Assembly (NCBI GenBank): GCA_964631345.1
Contig: CAZVWE010000007.1
Coordinates: forward strand, 1 to 64,000
DNA from: MGBC163016 sp964631345
Lineage (GTDB): Bacteria > Actinomycetota > Coriobacteriia > Coriobacteriales > Eggerthellaceae
DNA length: 64,000 nt
Direction: 5' to 3'
Shown here one piece after another: positions 52,183-61,218 of this stretch (position 1 is the stretch's first letter; every line of letters starts with the position of its first letter). Made by a program: the position numbers and the translations under genes. The notes under the pieces are model-generated. The model was not told where the DNA came from. It saw only the letters and a program-made list of their open reading frames with translations, and did not search any database.

Positions 52183-53748
52183 ATGCCGGAAAAATTATTG
52201 GACACAAACGTAGATTCTAATATTGCGGGAAGAAAACTAGCCAAGATACATCTTGGCGATGTTTGTATTTTGGGTCTTGGAGTAACTGGTAGAGCTGTTA
52301 TTAACTACTTGTTGGACGCTCCTAATGGCCGTGTTTCATCAATTTCTGTTTATGTTGGCGGCGCCTTAGAGCCAGAAATTATCGATGAACTTAACGATAA
52401 AGGTGTTGCGGTTTTCGACAACTCAGATGCATTGACTAAAAACTATGATCTATGTATTGCATCCCCTGGTATTTCTAAATATGCATCGCTTTATGTAAGT
52501 GCTCTTGATATGTGTGATGAAGTGATTGGAGAAGTTGAGCTTGCTTGGCGTGAGAGCTCTAAGGACTCCATTTGGATTGCTGTAACTGGCACAAATGGGA
52601 AGACCACTACAACGGCGCTTACCGCTCATATATTAAACACTTGTGGGTTTTCTGCTGCCGCTGTTGGAAATATTGGAGATAGTTGCATATCGCTTGTTGG
52701 AGCCGACTTAAAAAGCGATGAAGCTAAGGCTGAAGCTAATTGTCTTCCGCAAAATCAAAAAGGGCGGGTTTATGTAGCTGAGGTGTCGTCATATCAGTTG
52801 GCGTCAACATCTGCATTTGCCCCTAATGTATCTGTTTTGCTTGGTATTACAGAAGACCATCTAATATGGCATAAAACATACGAGGACTACATTGCATCCA
52901 AATTTAAAGTGTTAGACAACATGGCTTGTGTTGAAAACGCAGTTGCTATTTTGGATGCCACCAACGATATTGTGCGTAAAAAAGTAAGAGAGCTAAAAGC
53001 GGTTCCTAAAGATGAGCGTGGCTTTTCATATATTCCAGTTGGTACGAAAGCTGGAGTTACTGGGGATATGAGAGAGGCCTGCGGTGCAGACAATGCAGCA
53101 TTTCTTGATAATGACGGAATGCTTCATGTTGCCTTTGATGGTGGAGAATACATATTGGGCGCTGCAGCTGACCTTCAGATCAAAGGTACACATAATGTGC
53201 TTAATTCGCTTGCTTCTGCAAGTGCTGCGTTAGCCCTTGGAGTAGATGCACGTGATGTAATTAAATCGCTACCTACGTTTAAACCGCTTGAGCATAGGAT
53301 TGAGCCGTGTGGTGTGGTGTCTGGAGTTGCGTATGTGAATGACTCGAAGGCAACCAATACAGATGCTGCCATCATGGCTGTGGGATCATTTCCTGAACAT
53401 ACAGTGGTTGCTATGTTGGGCGGCCGTGACAAGTTGACCGATCTTGATGGGCTAGTTGAGGTATGCCGTACATATGCAAAAGGCGTTGTTTGTTTTGGAG
53501 AATCCAAGGAGCGCTTTGCCAGTGCGTTTTTACCACTTAAAGATGATGGCATAGATGTGTGTATTGTCGATAGCTTTGATGATGCATTCAATGCTGCAAG
53601 TTCTATAGCTACATCAGGAGATACCGTTTTGCTGTCACCTGCATGTGCGTCATTTGACGAGTTTTCATGTTTTGAAGAACGTGGGGAACACTTTAAAAAG
53701 CTTGTACAAAAGCTTGCAAATGCGCGTGCCGACGAACTTAAAAGTTAG
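52183..53748 (+). CDS. murD: UDP-N-acetylmuramoylalanine-D-glutamate ligase
   Basis: MurD adds D-glutamate to UDP-MurNAc-L-Ala. The protein has VCILGLGVTGRAVINYLL at the N-terminus, the ATP loop AVTGTNGKTTTTALTAHI, VYVAEVSSYQL, TEDHLIWH and KGTHNVLNSLASA. The end region has VNDSKATNTDAAI. At 521 residues it is about 70 longer than usual. The extra length includes a hydrophilic insertion after GDSCISLVGAD (about 171-190) and more in the central domain. It starts three bases after the mraY stop. Confidence 0.94.
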   Translation: MPEKLLDTNVDSNIAGRKLAKIHLGDVCILGLGVTGRAVINYLLDAPNGRVSSISVYVGGALEPEIIDELNDKGVAVFDNSDALTKNYDLCIASPGISKYASLYVSALDMCDEVIGEVELAWRESSKDSIWIAVTGTNGKTTTTALTAHILNTCGFSAAAVGNIGDSCISLVGADLKSDEAKAEANCLPQNQKGRVYVAEVSSYQLASTSAFAPNVSVLLGITEDHLIWHKTYEDYIASKFKVLDNMACVENAVAILDATNDIVRKKVRELKAVPKDERGFSYIPVGTKAGVTGDMREACGADNAAFLDNDGMLHVAFDGGEYILGAAADLQIKGTHNVLNSLASASAALALGVDARDVIKSLPTFKPLEHRIEPCGVVSGVAYVNDSKATNTDAAIMAVGSFPEHTVVAMLGGRDKLTDLDGLVEVCRTYAKGVVCFGESKERFASAFLPLKDDGIDVCIVDSFDDAFNAASSIATSGDTVLLSPACASFDEFSCFEERGEHFKKLVQKLANARADELKS

Positions 53749-53756
53749 GTCATTTT

Positions 53757-54950
53757 ATGGCTCGTGCTAAATCAAGACAAAATATGCAAGAGATTCAGGT
53801 CATGAAGATCTTGATCATGATCTCTGTTTTTGCACTTGTGGTTATCGGGCTCGTGATGGTCTATTCCGCAACTTCTGCTGATCTTGCAAGCGCAGGAAAA
53901 GATCCGTTTGGGGATGTTATCAGCCAGGCAATATATGCACTTTTAGGCATCATAGCTGCAGTTGTTTTATGGAGGGTTATTCCATATAGGGCATGGGCAG
54001 GCTCTTTAAATTGGATAATTTGGGGCTTCTGCATGCTTTTGTTAGTACTTACGTTTTTTATGGGTACAACGGTTAACGGAGCTAAGCGTTGGCTTTATCT
54101 TTTCGGTGTTATCGGTATGCAGCCGTCTGAGTTTGCAAAAGTCGCACTTCTTTTGATGACCATTCGCATTCTTAATGACTGGCGCGAGGGAACCATCGAT
54201 GTGCGCGGCGCTCTTGTCCAGCTTTTGCTTTTGATTGCATTCCCACTTTTGTTTTTATATGTCACGCAATCAGACCTTGGAACCACGTTGATTTGTTCAG
54301 TTGGCATCTTGGTTGTTATGTTGATCGGTGGCATTCCGAAACGTTTTATCGCTTTGATTATTTTGGCAGGAGTTGCAGTTGTAGCTATAGGCCTTGCAGG
54401 GGGCGGATATCGTTCAAGTAGGTTTGTTTATTTGGATCCGTGGAATGACGGTCAAGGCGGTCTTGGCGCTGGCTATAACATCATAAGATCGTATTATGCG
54501 CTTGCTGAAGGCGGTCTTTTTGGAGTTGGCATAGGAAATTCACATGAGAAATATCAATACCTTTTCGCATCAGATACTGACTTTATCTTTGCTGTTCTAG
54601 GCGAAGAACTTGGTCTTGTTGGAGCACTTATCGTAATCGGACTGTTTTTGCTGCTGCTTTACGCGGGTTTAAAGGTGGCGCTTGCTGCAACCGATGGACT
54701 TGCTGCAATGATCGCAGCGGGTTGCACGATCATGCTAGTTTTTCAGGCCTTCCTCAATATTGGGTGTGCGATTGGGATTTTCCCAACTACTGGAAAGCCG
54801 TTGCCTTTTATTTCGTCTGGCGGAACATCGGTTATTTCTTCTTTAGTTTTAATTGGACTTGTACTTTCAGTGGAGAGATCGTGTGAGGTACCAAAATCGC
54901 ACGAGCGTAGGCGCGATGAACTTCGTGTGATAAGAGCAAGGAGGCCGTAA
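53757..54950 (+). CDS. ftsW: Lipid II polymerase FtsW (SEDS family)
   Basis: FtsW polymerises glycan strands at the septum together with FtsI. The 397-residue protein has about ten membrane helices and the SEDS motifs GAKRWLYLFGVIGMQPSEFA, SDLGTTLICSVGIL, SHEKYQYLFASDTDFIFAVL and GKPLPFISSGGTSVISSLV. The last bases overlap murG by one base (TAATG). Confidence 0.95.
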   Translation: MARAKSRQNMQEIQVMKILIMISVFALVVIGLVMVYSATSADLASAGKDPFGDVISQAIYALLGIIAAVVLWRVIPYRAWAGSLNWIIWGFCMLLLVLTFFMGTTVNGAKRWLYLFGVIGMQPSEFAKVALLLMTIRILNDWREGTIDVRGALVQLLLLIAFPLLFLYVTQSDLGTTLICSVGILVVMLIGGIPKRFIALIILAGVAVVAIGLAGGGYRSSRFVYLDPWNDGQGGLGAGYNIIRSYYALAEGGLFGVGIGNSHEKYQYLFASDTDFIFAVLGEELGLVGALIVIGLFLLLLYAGLKVALAATDGLAAMIAAGCTIMLVFQAFLNIGCAIGIFPTTGKPLPFISSGGTSVISSLVLIGLVLSVERSCEVPKSHERRRDELRVIRARRP

Positions 54951-56080
54951 TGGCCGAAAAACAATCTATATGCGACAAACAACCGGTTGCTGTTCTTTCA
55001 GGTGGGGGAACAGCAGGTCATATAAACCCTGCTTTGGCTTTAGCTGAGCGCTTAGAACACGATGGCTGGAAAGTTTATTTTGCAGGTACGCCAGAAGGCA
55101 TTGAATCTAGATTGGTGCCGCAAGCAGGAATAGAATTTAAGGCTTTTAGGGCATCTGGTTTTGATAGGGCAAAACCCTATACGCTTATTAAAGGCGTTTC
55201 TCAAATACTTACGAGTTCTCATGCTGCTAAAACGTGGTTTAAAGAAATCAAGCCTGATGTAGTAGTAGGCTTTGGTGGCTATGTTTCTATGCCTGTTGTC
55301 ACGGCTGCTGAGCAAATGGGAATACCAGTTGTTGTGCATGAACAAAATTCCGTTATGGGTATGGCAAATAAATATGCGGCAAGAAAAGCGAATGCGATAT
55401 GCCTAACATATCCGATTGATGATTTAAGTGCGCCACCTGGCGTAAAGGTGGTGGTTACAGGCAATCCGGTTCGTGCAAGTATTACCGAAGTGACACGACA
55501 AGAGGGAAGACGCGCCTTTGAGATTCCAGAGGATGCGCTTGTGCTTTTGGTGTTTGGAGGAAGCTTAGGAGCTCGCCATATTAATGAGGCCATATGTCGT
55601 GTTGCTCCTGAATTGATGAATCGGAAAAGTCTATATGTAATCCATGTTACAGGCCCAAAAGAGCTTGAAAGCGTTAAAGCCGAGTTGAACCTTAACGATG
55701 CGGACGCATCGCGGTGGCTTTTATATGGATATCTTGACAATATGCCTTATGCGATGGCTGCAGCAAATGTAGTAGTGTCGCGCGCCGGAGCTACATCGCT
55801 TGCCGAGATAGCGGCACGTTGCATGCCCGCGCTATTGGTGCCATATCCGTATGCGACAGCTGATCATCAAACTGCAAATGCTCGTGCAAATGTTGAAGCG
55901 GGTGCTGCGTTTTGTGTGGCAGATGATGATCTTGATAAAGAGATCTTTAAGGATGAATTGTTGAAGTTAATTGATGATGAGTGTGTGCGGCAATCTATGA
56001 TGGAAGCAGCAAGGTCTCTTGAGGCAAACGAAGCAACAGATAAGCTTGCAGGCATTGTTGAATCTGTGATACAGAAATAA
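54950..56080 (+). CDS. murG: UDP-GlcNAc:lipid I N-acetylglucosaminyltransferase MurG
   Basis: MurG makes lipid II at the inner face of the membrane. The 376-residue protein has the glycine loop SGGGTAGHINPALALAERL, VVGFGGYVSMPVVTAAE, HEQNSVMGMANKYAAR and VFGGSLGARHINEAI. The UDP-GlcNAc site is SRAGATSLAEIAAR. It overlaps ftsW by one base. A 215-base gap with tandem repeats follows before murC. Confidence 0.97.
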   Translation: MAEKQSICDKQPVAVLSGGGTAGHINPALALAERLEHDGWKVYFAGTPEGIESRLVPQAGIEFKAFRASGFDRAKPYTLIKGVSQILTSSHAAKTWFKEIKPDVVVGFGGYVSMPVVTAAEQMGIPVVVHEQNSVMGMANKYAARKANAICLTYPIDDLSAPPGVKVVVTGNPVRASITEVTRQEGRRAFEIPEDALVLLVFGGSLGARHINEAICRVAPELMNRKSLYVIHVTGPKELESVKAELNLNDADASRWLLYGYLDNMPYAMAAANVVVSRAGATSLAEIAARCMPALLVPYPYATADHQTANARANVEAGAAFCVADDDLDKEIFKDELLKLIDDECVRQSMMEAARSLEANEATDKLAGIVESVIQK

Positions 56081-56097
56081 CTCTCCAGTAAACGGGA

Positions 56098-56173
56098 AAT
56101 TAGATAGGGAATTAGACGGAGGATTAGTCGGGGTAATTAGTCAGGCAAATTAGTCAGGCAAATTAGTCGGAGA
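56098..56173. repeat. Tandem repeat, about six 12-13-bp units, between murG and murC
   Basis: Six units begin at 56098, 56110, 56123, 56135, 56148 and 56161. Two are identical (AATTAGTCAGGCA), and the others are variants such as AATTAGACGGAGG and AATTAGTCGGAGA. The array is non-coding and begins 18 bases after the murG stop. Confidence 0.85.
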
Positions 56174-56221
56174 ATATAGGTTTACTGAATCTCGACTTCA
56201 GACTTTTTGTCAATACGAGTT

Positions 56222-56240
56222 TTTATGCGATAGGCATAAA
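56222..56240 (+). promoter_or_regulatory. Inverted repeat upstream of murC
   Basis: TTTATGC (56222-56228) and GCATAAA (56234-56240) are perfect arms around five bases. A possible -35 TTGTCA lies at 56207-56212 and a -10-like TAAAAT at 56248-56253, though they do not pair at a standard spacing. It could be an operator for the murC-murB-ftsQ part or a small mRNA hairpin. Confidence 0.3.
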
Positions 56241-56295
56241 TTCGCGTTAAAATTTAGGTTTTGAACTCAAGCTATGCCGAAAGGTTTTACGAATA

Positions 56296-57705
56296 ATGAC
56301 AGACTGTGTTTCTGATGAGGTTTACTTTATAGGTATTGGCGGTGTTGGGATGAGCGGAATTGCGCTTATTGCACACGATCAAGGACTGAAAGTTTCCGGG
56401 TCTGACTTAAAAGCCAGCCGTTTTACTGCTCCTCTTGAAGATGTTGGTATTGAGGTGCATATTGGACACGACGCTTCGAATTTGCCTGAAGGCAATCCGA
56501 CTATTGTAGTTTCAACCGCCATCCTTGATTCCAACTGTGAACTTATGGAAGCAAAAAGGCGCGGACTTACGATTGTTCGTAGAGCTGAGATGCTTGCACA
56601 TTTAGGACGTAATTTAAAAACGCTTGCGGTTGCGGGCACCCATGGCAAGACAACCACTTCATCGATGCTTGCATCGATTCTTGATCATATGGGGAAATCT
56701 CCAACGTTTTTAATCGGAGGTATGGTTCGCGAATATGGATCAAATGCCCATTCAGGTACTGGGGAATACTATGTTGTAGAGGCTGATGAGTCGGATAAGT
56801 CTTTTACGCATCTATCGCCCTCTGCTGTAATTGTCACAAATATTGAGGCAGATCATCTAGACCACTATGCTGATTTGACCGAAATACATGCTCAATTTGG
56901 AAGTTTTATCTCTTTAGTTCCTAAAGGTGGGCCTGTAGTTGTTTGTGCAGAAGACAAAGCGGCAGTAGAGGTTGCAAAAAATAATGCAGACAATGTAATT
57001 ACATATGGCACCGATGAAGATGTGGATGTGCGTGCGTTTGATATCACAACAGAAGGAATATCTTCAAAATTCAAGGTTCGCCTACAATCCGGCCGCGTAG
57101 TTGAAACATCGATTAAACAAAACCCTGGTATCCATAATGTTCTAAATGGCACAGCTTGTCTTGCTTTGCTTGAAGCAATTGGAGAAGATGTTGATGCTGC
57201 TGCTTTAGCTCTGTCCCATTTTCAAGGAGTACGCAGGCGTTTTGATCTGGTGGGTGTGGCAGATGGTGTTACGGTTGTAGATGATTATGCGCATCATCCA
57301 ACTGAAATTGCAGCTACTATAGCGGCTGCTAAGCAGCTTGGTTTCAATCAAGTCCATGTGATCTTTCAGCCTCACAGATATTCCAGAGCGAAGCTTTTTG
57401 CAGAAGTTTTAAAAGAAGAATTTGGATGCGCATTTGATATGGCAGATACTGTGACGTTTATGGATGTCTATCCTGCAGGAGAAGAGCCGATCCCTGGCGT
57501 TAATGGGAGAACATTCATGAATGTGGTGCTTGATCATGCAGGGCATCCTGAAGTTTATTATGTCCCAAGAAGACTACAGCTTCCAAGTTTTATGGCAGAC
57601 ATTGTTAAAGATGGTGATTTGGTTATGACGCTTGGAGCAGGGGATATTACTGAGATAGGCGCGATTCTTTTAGATGTGCTTGAAAAACGCGCTGGTGTGG
57701 AGTGA
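56296..57705 (+). CDS. murC: UDP-N-acetylmuramate-L-alanine ligase
   Basis: MurC adds the first amino acid to UDP-MurNAc. The 469-residue protein has YFIGIGGVGMSGIALIAHDQG at its start region and the ATP loop VAGTHGKTTTSSMLASIL. It also has VEADESDKSFTHLSP, NIEADHLDHYADL, GIHNVLNGTACLALLEAIG and DDYAHHPTEIAATI. The length is normal. murB follows after three bases. Confidence 0.96.
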   Translation: MTDCVSDEVYFIGIGGVGMSGIALIAHDQGLKVSGSDLKASRFTAPLEDVGIEVHIGHDASNLPEGNPTIVVSTAILDSNCELMEAKRRGLTIVRRAEMLAHLGRNLKTLAVAGTHGKTTTSSMLASILDHMGKSPTFLIGGMVREYGSNAHSGTGEYYVVEADESDKSFTHLSPSAVIVTNIEADHLDHYADLTEIHAQFGSFISLVPKGGPVVVCAEDKAAVEVAKNNADNVITYGTDEDVDVRAFDITTEGISSKFKVRLQSGRVVETSIKQNPGIHNVLNGTACLALLEAIGEDVDAAALALSHFQGVRRRFDLVGVADGVTVVDDYAHHPTEIAATIAAAKQLGFNQVHVIFQPHRYSRAKLFAEVLKEEFGCAFDMADTVTFMDVYPAGEEPIPGVNGRTFMNVVLDHAGHPEVYYVPRRLQLPSFMADIVKDGDLVMTLGAGDITEIGAILLDVLEKRAGVE

Positions 57706-57708
57706 TCT

Positions 57709-58632
57709 GTGGCTCAACATTCTTTAGGGGTAGCGTCGCTTCTTAAAAGCGATGCTCTAGATGGTGAATTTAAAGAAAATGAGCCAATGGCTCGCCATAC
57801 GACTTACCGTATTGGAGGTCCTGCTCGTTATTTTGTGCGCGTTGATTCAGTTGGATTCCTTGAAAGGCTCTTAGATGTATGTCTTGCAGAAGACACGCCT
57901 TTTACAGTTGTTGGTAAAGGATCGAATTTATTAGTCTCTGATGATGGTTATGACGGTGTTGTCATAACGCTTGGGCGGGATTTCAAAAACATAGTTACTG
58001 ATGATGGGTCAGGGCGTATAGTTGCGGGTTCTGCAGTGCTACTTGCCAGTGTTGTACAGGAAGCTCTGAAGCATTCGCTATCGGGACTTGAATTTGCTGT
58101 AGGTACTCCTGGAACTATTGGGGGCGCTATACGGATGAATGCGGGATCTAAAGATGAATGGATTGGATCTCGTGTTGTAAGCGTAACGACGGTGTCTTCC
58201 GAGGACGGGCTTTTAAAGCGTGCGGGCGATGAAATAGATTGGACATATCGACAAAGCTCATTGCGATCAGATGAGATAGTTGTGGAATGCGCTCTTTCTG
58301 TGCAAAATATTGACCCATTTTATATACGTGGAAAAATGGAAGGCAATTTGGAGAAAAGGAAGAGATCTCAACCGCTTAATCTTCCAAGCTGTGGGAGTGT
58401 TTTTAAAAATCCTGAAGGTGCCTCTGCTGCTTGGATGATAGATAGTTTAGGTCTTAAGGGTCGCACATGTGGTGGGGCGCAGATCTCTGAAAAGCATGCA
58501 AACTTTATTGTCAACCTTGGTGGAGCGAAAGCGGCTGACGTTTTAGGGTTGATGGATATAGCACGAGAGGAAGTCAACAAGGCCTATGGCATCGAACTCA
58601 CGCCAGAAGTCAAACTACTCGGCTTCCAGTAA
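57709..58632 (+). CDS. murB: UDP-N-acetylenolpyruvoylglucosamine reductase
   Basis: MurB reduces UDP-GlcNAc-enolpyruvate to UDP-MurNAc with NADPH and FAD. The 307-residue protein has HTTYRIGGPARYFVRV, FTVVGKGSNLLVSDDGYDG and GLEFAVGTPGTIGGAIRMNAG. It has the catalytic serine region SCGSVFKNPEG of type II MurB and ISEKHANFIVNLGGA. The start is GTG. Its last 47 bases overlap ftsQ. Confidence 0.95.
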   Translation: MAQHSLGVASLLKSDALDGEFKENEPMARHTTYRIGGPARYFVRVDSVGFLERLLDVCLAEDTPFTVVGKGSNLLVSDDGYDGVVITLGRDFKNIVTDDGSGRIVAGSAVLLASVVQEALKHSLSGLEFAVGTPGTIGGAIRMNAGSKDEWIGSRVVSVTTVSSEDGLLKRAGDEIDWTYRQSSLRSDEIVVECALSVQNIDPFYIRGKMEGNLEKRKRSQPLNLPSCGSVFKNPEGASAAWMIDSLGLKGRTCGGAQISEKHANFIVNLGGAKAADVLGLMDIAREEVNKAYGIELTPEVKLLGFQ

Positions 58633-59872
58633 GCGACAAAGTCGTACACGGAAAAGCCCATCGCGTACAGGAGTTAGGGGAAATCCTAGGACTACGCGTG
58701 CAAATCGTGGAGTGGCGCTTGGGGCAAACCGTGGGACAAATCGCGGCGGTAGAGCAGTTCGTGATGTGCGTGGGGTTCGAGTTTTACATACATCCAAAGC
58801 CGATAGGGCGAATCAGTCAGATTACAGGTCTGGGCAGCTTCAATCGGGAAATCTGCGATCAGGGAATTATCGATCTGGAGGCTTACAGTCAGGCGGTTTT
58901 CAGTCTGGTAGTTTCCAATCAGGTCGCGTGGCCTCTGCGCAACTGCGTGGAGAATCAGCAAATATCTCTGGCAGAATTTCTGGGAATCTTTCTCAAAGTT
59001 CAAGACTGTCGGAAGCTGGTCTTGAGTCAAGGACAATTGGGGAAATCAGACGTGGTGCTGCAGCTAGCGCTCGCGCAAGTGCAAACGATCGTGTAGCTAA
59101 GTCAAGAAGGCTTCCAATAACAATAATTGTGGTTATTGCCATCATAATCATAGTGGCTTTGGCAGCCTTGTTTGTTCTGTCTAAAACAAATGCTTTTGAG
59201 ATTACAAATATCGATGTTCAAGGTGCAGAACATCTTACAAATGATGAGATATCAGCGCTTGTTTCCATACCATCTGGCACAACGCTTTTAAATGTTGATG
59301 CCGAAAGTATCTCTAAAAGTCTTGAGCGAGACTCTTGGGTGGACAGTGTTGATGTGAACAGAATTTTTCCGAACACGTTAGAGATTGTCGTTCATGAGCG
59401 AGATATTGGAGCCATCGTTGAAATTCCAATGGGGAATTCGCAAACGATTCAAAGTTGGGCAATCGCAAATGACGGTACTTGGCTTATGGCTATTCCTGAT
59501 AAAACTTCAGAAATTGGAAGCCAAATATCAGAGACAATTTATGAAGATGCTGATGCTGCCCTTCATATAACAGATGTGCCGTATGGGTTGCAGCCCGAAA
59601 TTGGGAAAACTTGCGATGACGACAATGTAAATAATGCGCTTTCGATCATATCTGGTATGACAACCGAACTCGCTGATAGAGTAAAAGTAGTATCTGCAAA
59701 AGATGCGGTATCTACGTTACTTACACTTGATAACAACATTGAGATCGCGTTCGGCAGCGCTGATAATATTCGCGAAAAAGAGCGTGTATGTCTTGAACTT
59801 ATGGAAGACGAACCAAATATTGTATATATCAATGTTAGAGTCGTTGAAAGGCCAACATATCGCGCAGCTTGA
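58586..59872 (+). CDS. ftsQ: Cell division protein FtsQ with long repeat-rich cytosolic tail
   Basis: FtsQ links early and late divisome proteins. The 428-residue protein has an unusually long basic, Ser/Gly/Arg-rich N-terminus of about 175 residues. It includes seven tandem five-residue units of the form [RQ]SGx[LYFV] (about 81-115). One membrane helix follows (about 177-199), then a POTRA domain (FEITNIDVQGAEHLTNDEI, WVDSVDVNRIFPNTLEIVVH) and an FtsQ C-terminal domain. The start lies 47 bases inside murB. A long cytosolic part is seen in some actinobacterial FtsQ, but this repeat is not one I know. Confidence 0.9.
   Translation: MASNSRQKSNYSASSKRQSRTRKSPSRTGVRGNPRTTRANRGVALGANRGTNRGGRAVRDVRGVRVLHTSKADRANQSDYRSGQLQSGNLRSGNYRSGGLQSGGFQSGSFQSGRVASAQLRGESANISGRISGNLSQSSRLSEAGLESRTIGEIRRGAAASARASANDRVAKSRRLPITIIVVIAIIIIVALAALFVLSKTNAFEITNIDVQGAEHLTNDEISALVSIPSGTTLLNVDAESISKSLERDSWVDSVDVNRIFPNTLEIVVHERDIGAIVEIPMGNSQTIQSWAIANDGTWLMAIPDKTSEIGSQISETIYEDADAALHITDVPYGLQPEIGKTCDDDNVNNALSIISGMTTELADRVKVVSAKDAVSTLLTLDNNIEIAFGSADNIREKERVCLELMEDEPNIVYINVRVVERPTYRAA
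58826..58930 (+). repeat. 15-bp coding tandem repeat in ftsQ
   Basis: Seven consecutive 15-base units encode RSGQL, QSGNL, RSGNY, RSGGL, QSGGF, QSGSF and QSGRV. The DNA units are diverged at third positions, which points to selection on the protein rather than a recent expansion. Confidence 0.85.
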
Positions 59873-59923
59873 TGAATCACTGCTAATACGCGCCTTTTAT
59901 GGTCTTTACGCGTCGTCTGCTTG

Positions 59924-59951
59924 TTGCAAACACATGCTGATCGTGTAAAAT
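59924..59951 (+). promoter_or_regulatory. Probable promoter of ftsZ
   Basis: TTGCAA (59924-59929), a 16-base spacer and TAAAAT (59946-59951) lie in the 165-base gap between ftsQ and ftsZ. This would give FtsZ a transcript independent of the upstream cell wall genes. Confidence 0.55.
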
Positions 59952-60037
59952 TGCAATCTATATGTACTCGGTCGTAAGTGGCCGGTATGCCATTTGAAAA
60001 TACAGCACCAACGCAGCAGCCATGGAGGATAAAACAA

Positions 60038-61189
60038 ATGCCTAACTTTTCTGGGGATCATCTTGCGGTCATAAAGGTAGTTGGAGTCGGCGGAGCCGGA
60101 ACTAACGCTGTGAATCGCATGGTTGAAACCGGGGTTCGCGGAGTTGAATTCATTGCAGTGAACACCGATCATCAAGCGCTTTTGATGTCAGATGCAGATC
60201 GTACGATTCATATTGGCGAGGAGCTAACTAAAGGATTAGGCGCTGGCGCTAATCCAGAGGTTGGATGCCAGGCTGCTGAAGAAAGCAGAGCAGAAATAAG
60301 AGAGGCTCTTGCTGAAGCTGATATGGTGTTTGTTACCGCAGGAGAAGGTGGCGGCACAGGCACCGGAGCTGCCCCTATTGTTGCTGAGATTGCACGTGAA
60401 GAAATTGGTGCACTTACAGTTGGTATAGTTACAAAGCCTTTTGGCTTTGAAGGACGCATCAGATGCAACCAAGCTGAACAAGGCATTGAGCTTTTATCCG
60501 GCAAAGTTGACACGATGATCGTTATTCCTAATGATCGATTGCTAGAAATCGTGGATAAGAAAACCTCTATGGTTGATGCGTTCCGCATTGCAGATGATAC
60601 TCTTCGTCAAGGTATCCAAGGCGTGACTGATCTAATCACAGTCCCTGGCCTTATCAATCTTGACTTTGCAGACATTCGCACTGTCATGAAGGATGCTGGT
60701 ACTGCAATGATGGGTATCGGTATTGCTGCTGGCGAGAATCGTGCCCTAGAGGCTGCACAGCAAGCAACTAACTCAAATCTCCTTGAGACATCTATTCAGG
60801 GTGCATCTCGTGTTTTGTTCTCTATTGCAGGTGGTCCTGATTTAACGCTTACTGAGGTTTCTGATGCTGCCCGTACAATTGAGATGTGCGCTGATGACAA
60901 CGCAAACATTATTTACGGACAGATTATTGATGACGATATGCAAGATGCCGTCCGTATCACTGTTATCGCAACCGGGTTTAAGGCTAGCCCTTCACAGTCT
61001 TCGATGAACTTCTCTTCGCGTGCATCAGAATTCCAGGATCCTTTTGCAGGTGAAGGAGCATTTACACAGGCTGCACAGGCATCTCCAATCATGGAGCACG
61101 AGCGCCAAGCTCCATCGACTTTTAGTGTTTCTTCATCGTCAAGCTATGTTGAAGATGACTACATCCCTGATTTCCTTAAGCGTCAATAG
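60038..61189 (+). CDS. ftsZ: Cell division GTPase FtsZ
   Basis: FtsZ polymerises into the Z ring. The 383-residue protein has VVGVGGAGTNAVNRMVE, the tubulin signature GEGGGTGTGAAPIVAEIA and the synergy loop INLDFADIRTVM. A variable linker leads to the conserved C-terminal peptide DDYIPDFLKRQ, which binds partners such as SepF. ATG 60038 is chosen because GGAGG (60024-60028) stands nine bases upstream. The frame is open to a GTG at 59978. Confidence 0.97.
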   Translation: MPNFSGDHLAVIKVVGVGGAGTNAVNRMVETGVRGVEFIAVNTDHQALLMSDADRTIHIGEELTKGLGAGANPEVGCQAAEESRAEIREALAEADMVFVTAGEGGGTGTGAAPIVAEIAREEIGALTVGIVTKPFGFEGRIRCNQAEQGIELLSGKVDTMIVIPNDRLLEIVDKKTSMVDAFRIADDTLRQGIQGVTDLITVPGLINLDFADIRTVMKDAGTAMMGIGIAAGENRALEAAQQATNSNLLETSIQGASRVLFSIAGGPDLTLTEVSDAARTIEMCADDNANIIYGQIIDDDMQDAVRITVIATGFKASPSQSSMNFSSRASEFQDPFAGEGAFTQAAQASPIMEHERQAPSTFSVSSSSSYVEDDYIPDFLKRQ

Positions 61190-61218
61190 GCGTTTCAAAA
61201 GATAGTTAGTCATCGCGC

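Noticed and set aside
58698..59096. 132-codon frame inside ftsQ in another plus frame
   Set aside because: It reads the repeat-rich FtsQ tail out of frame. The ftsQ frame continues into a normal POTRA and C-terminal domain.
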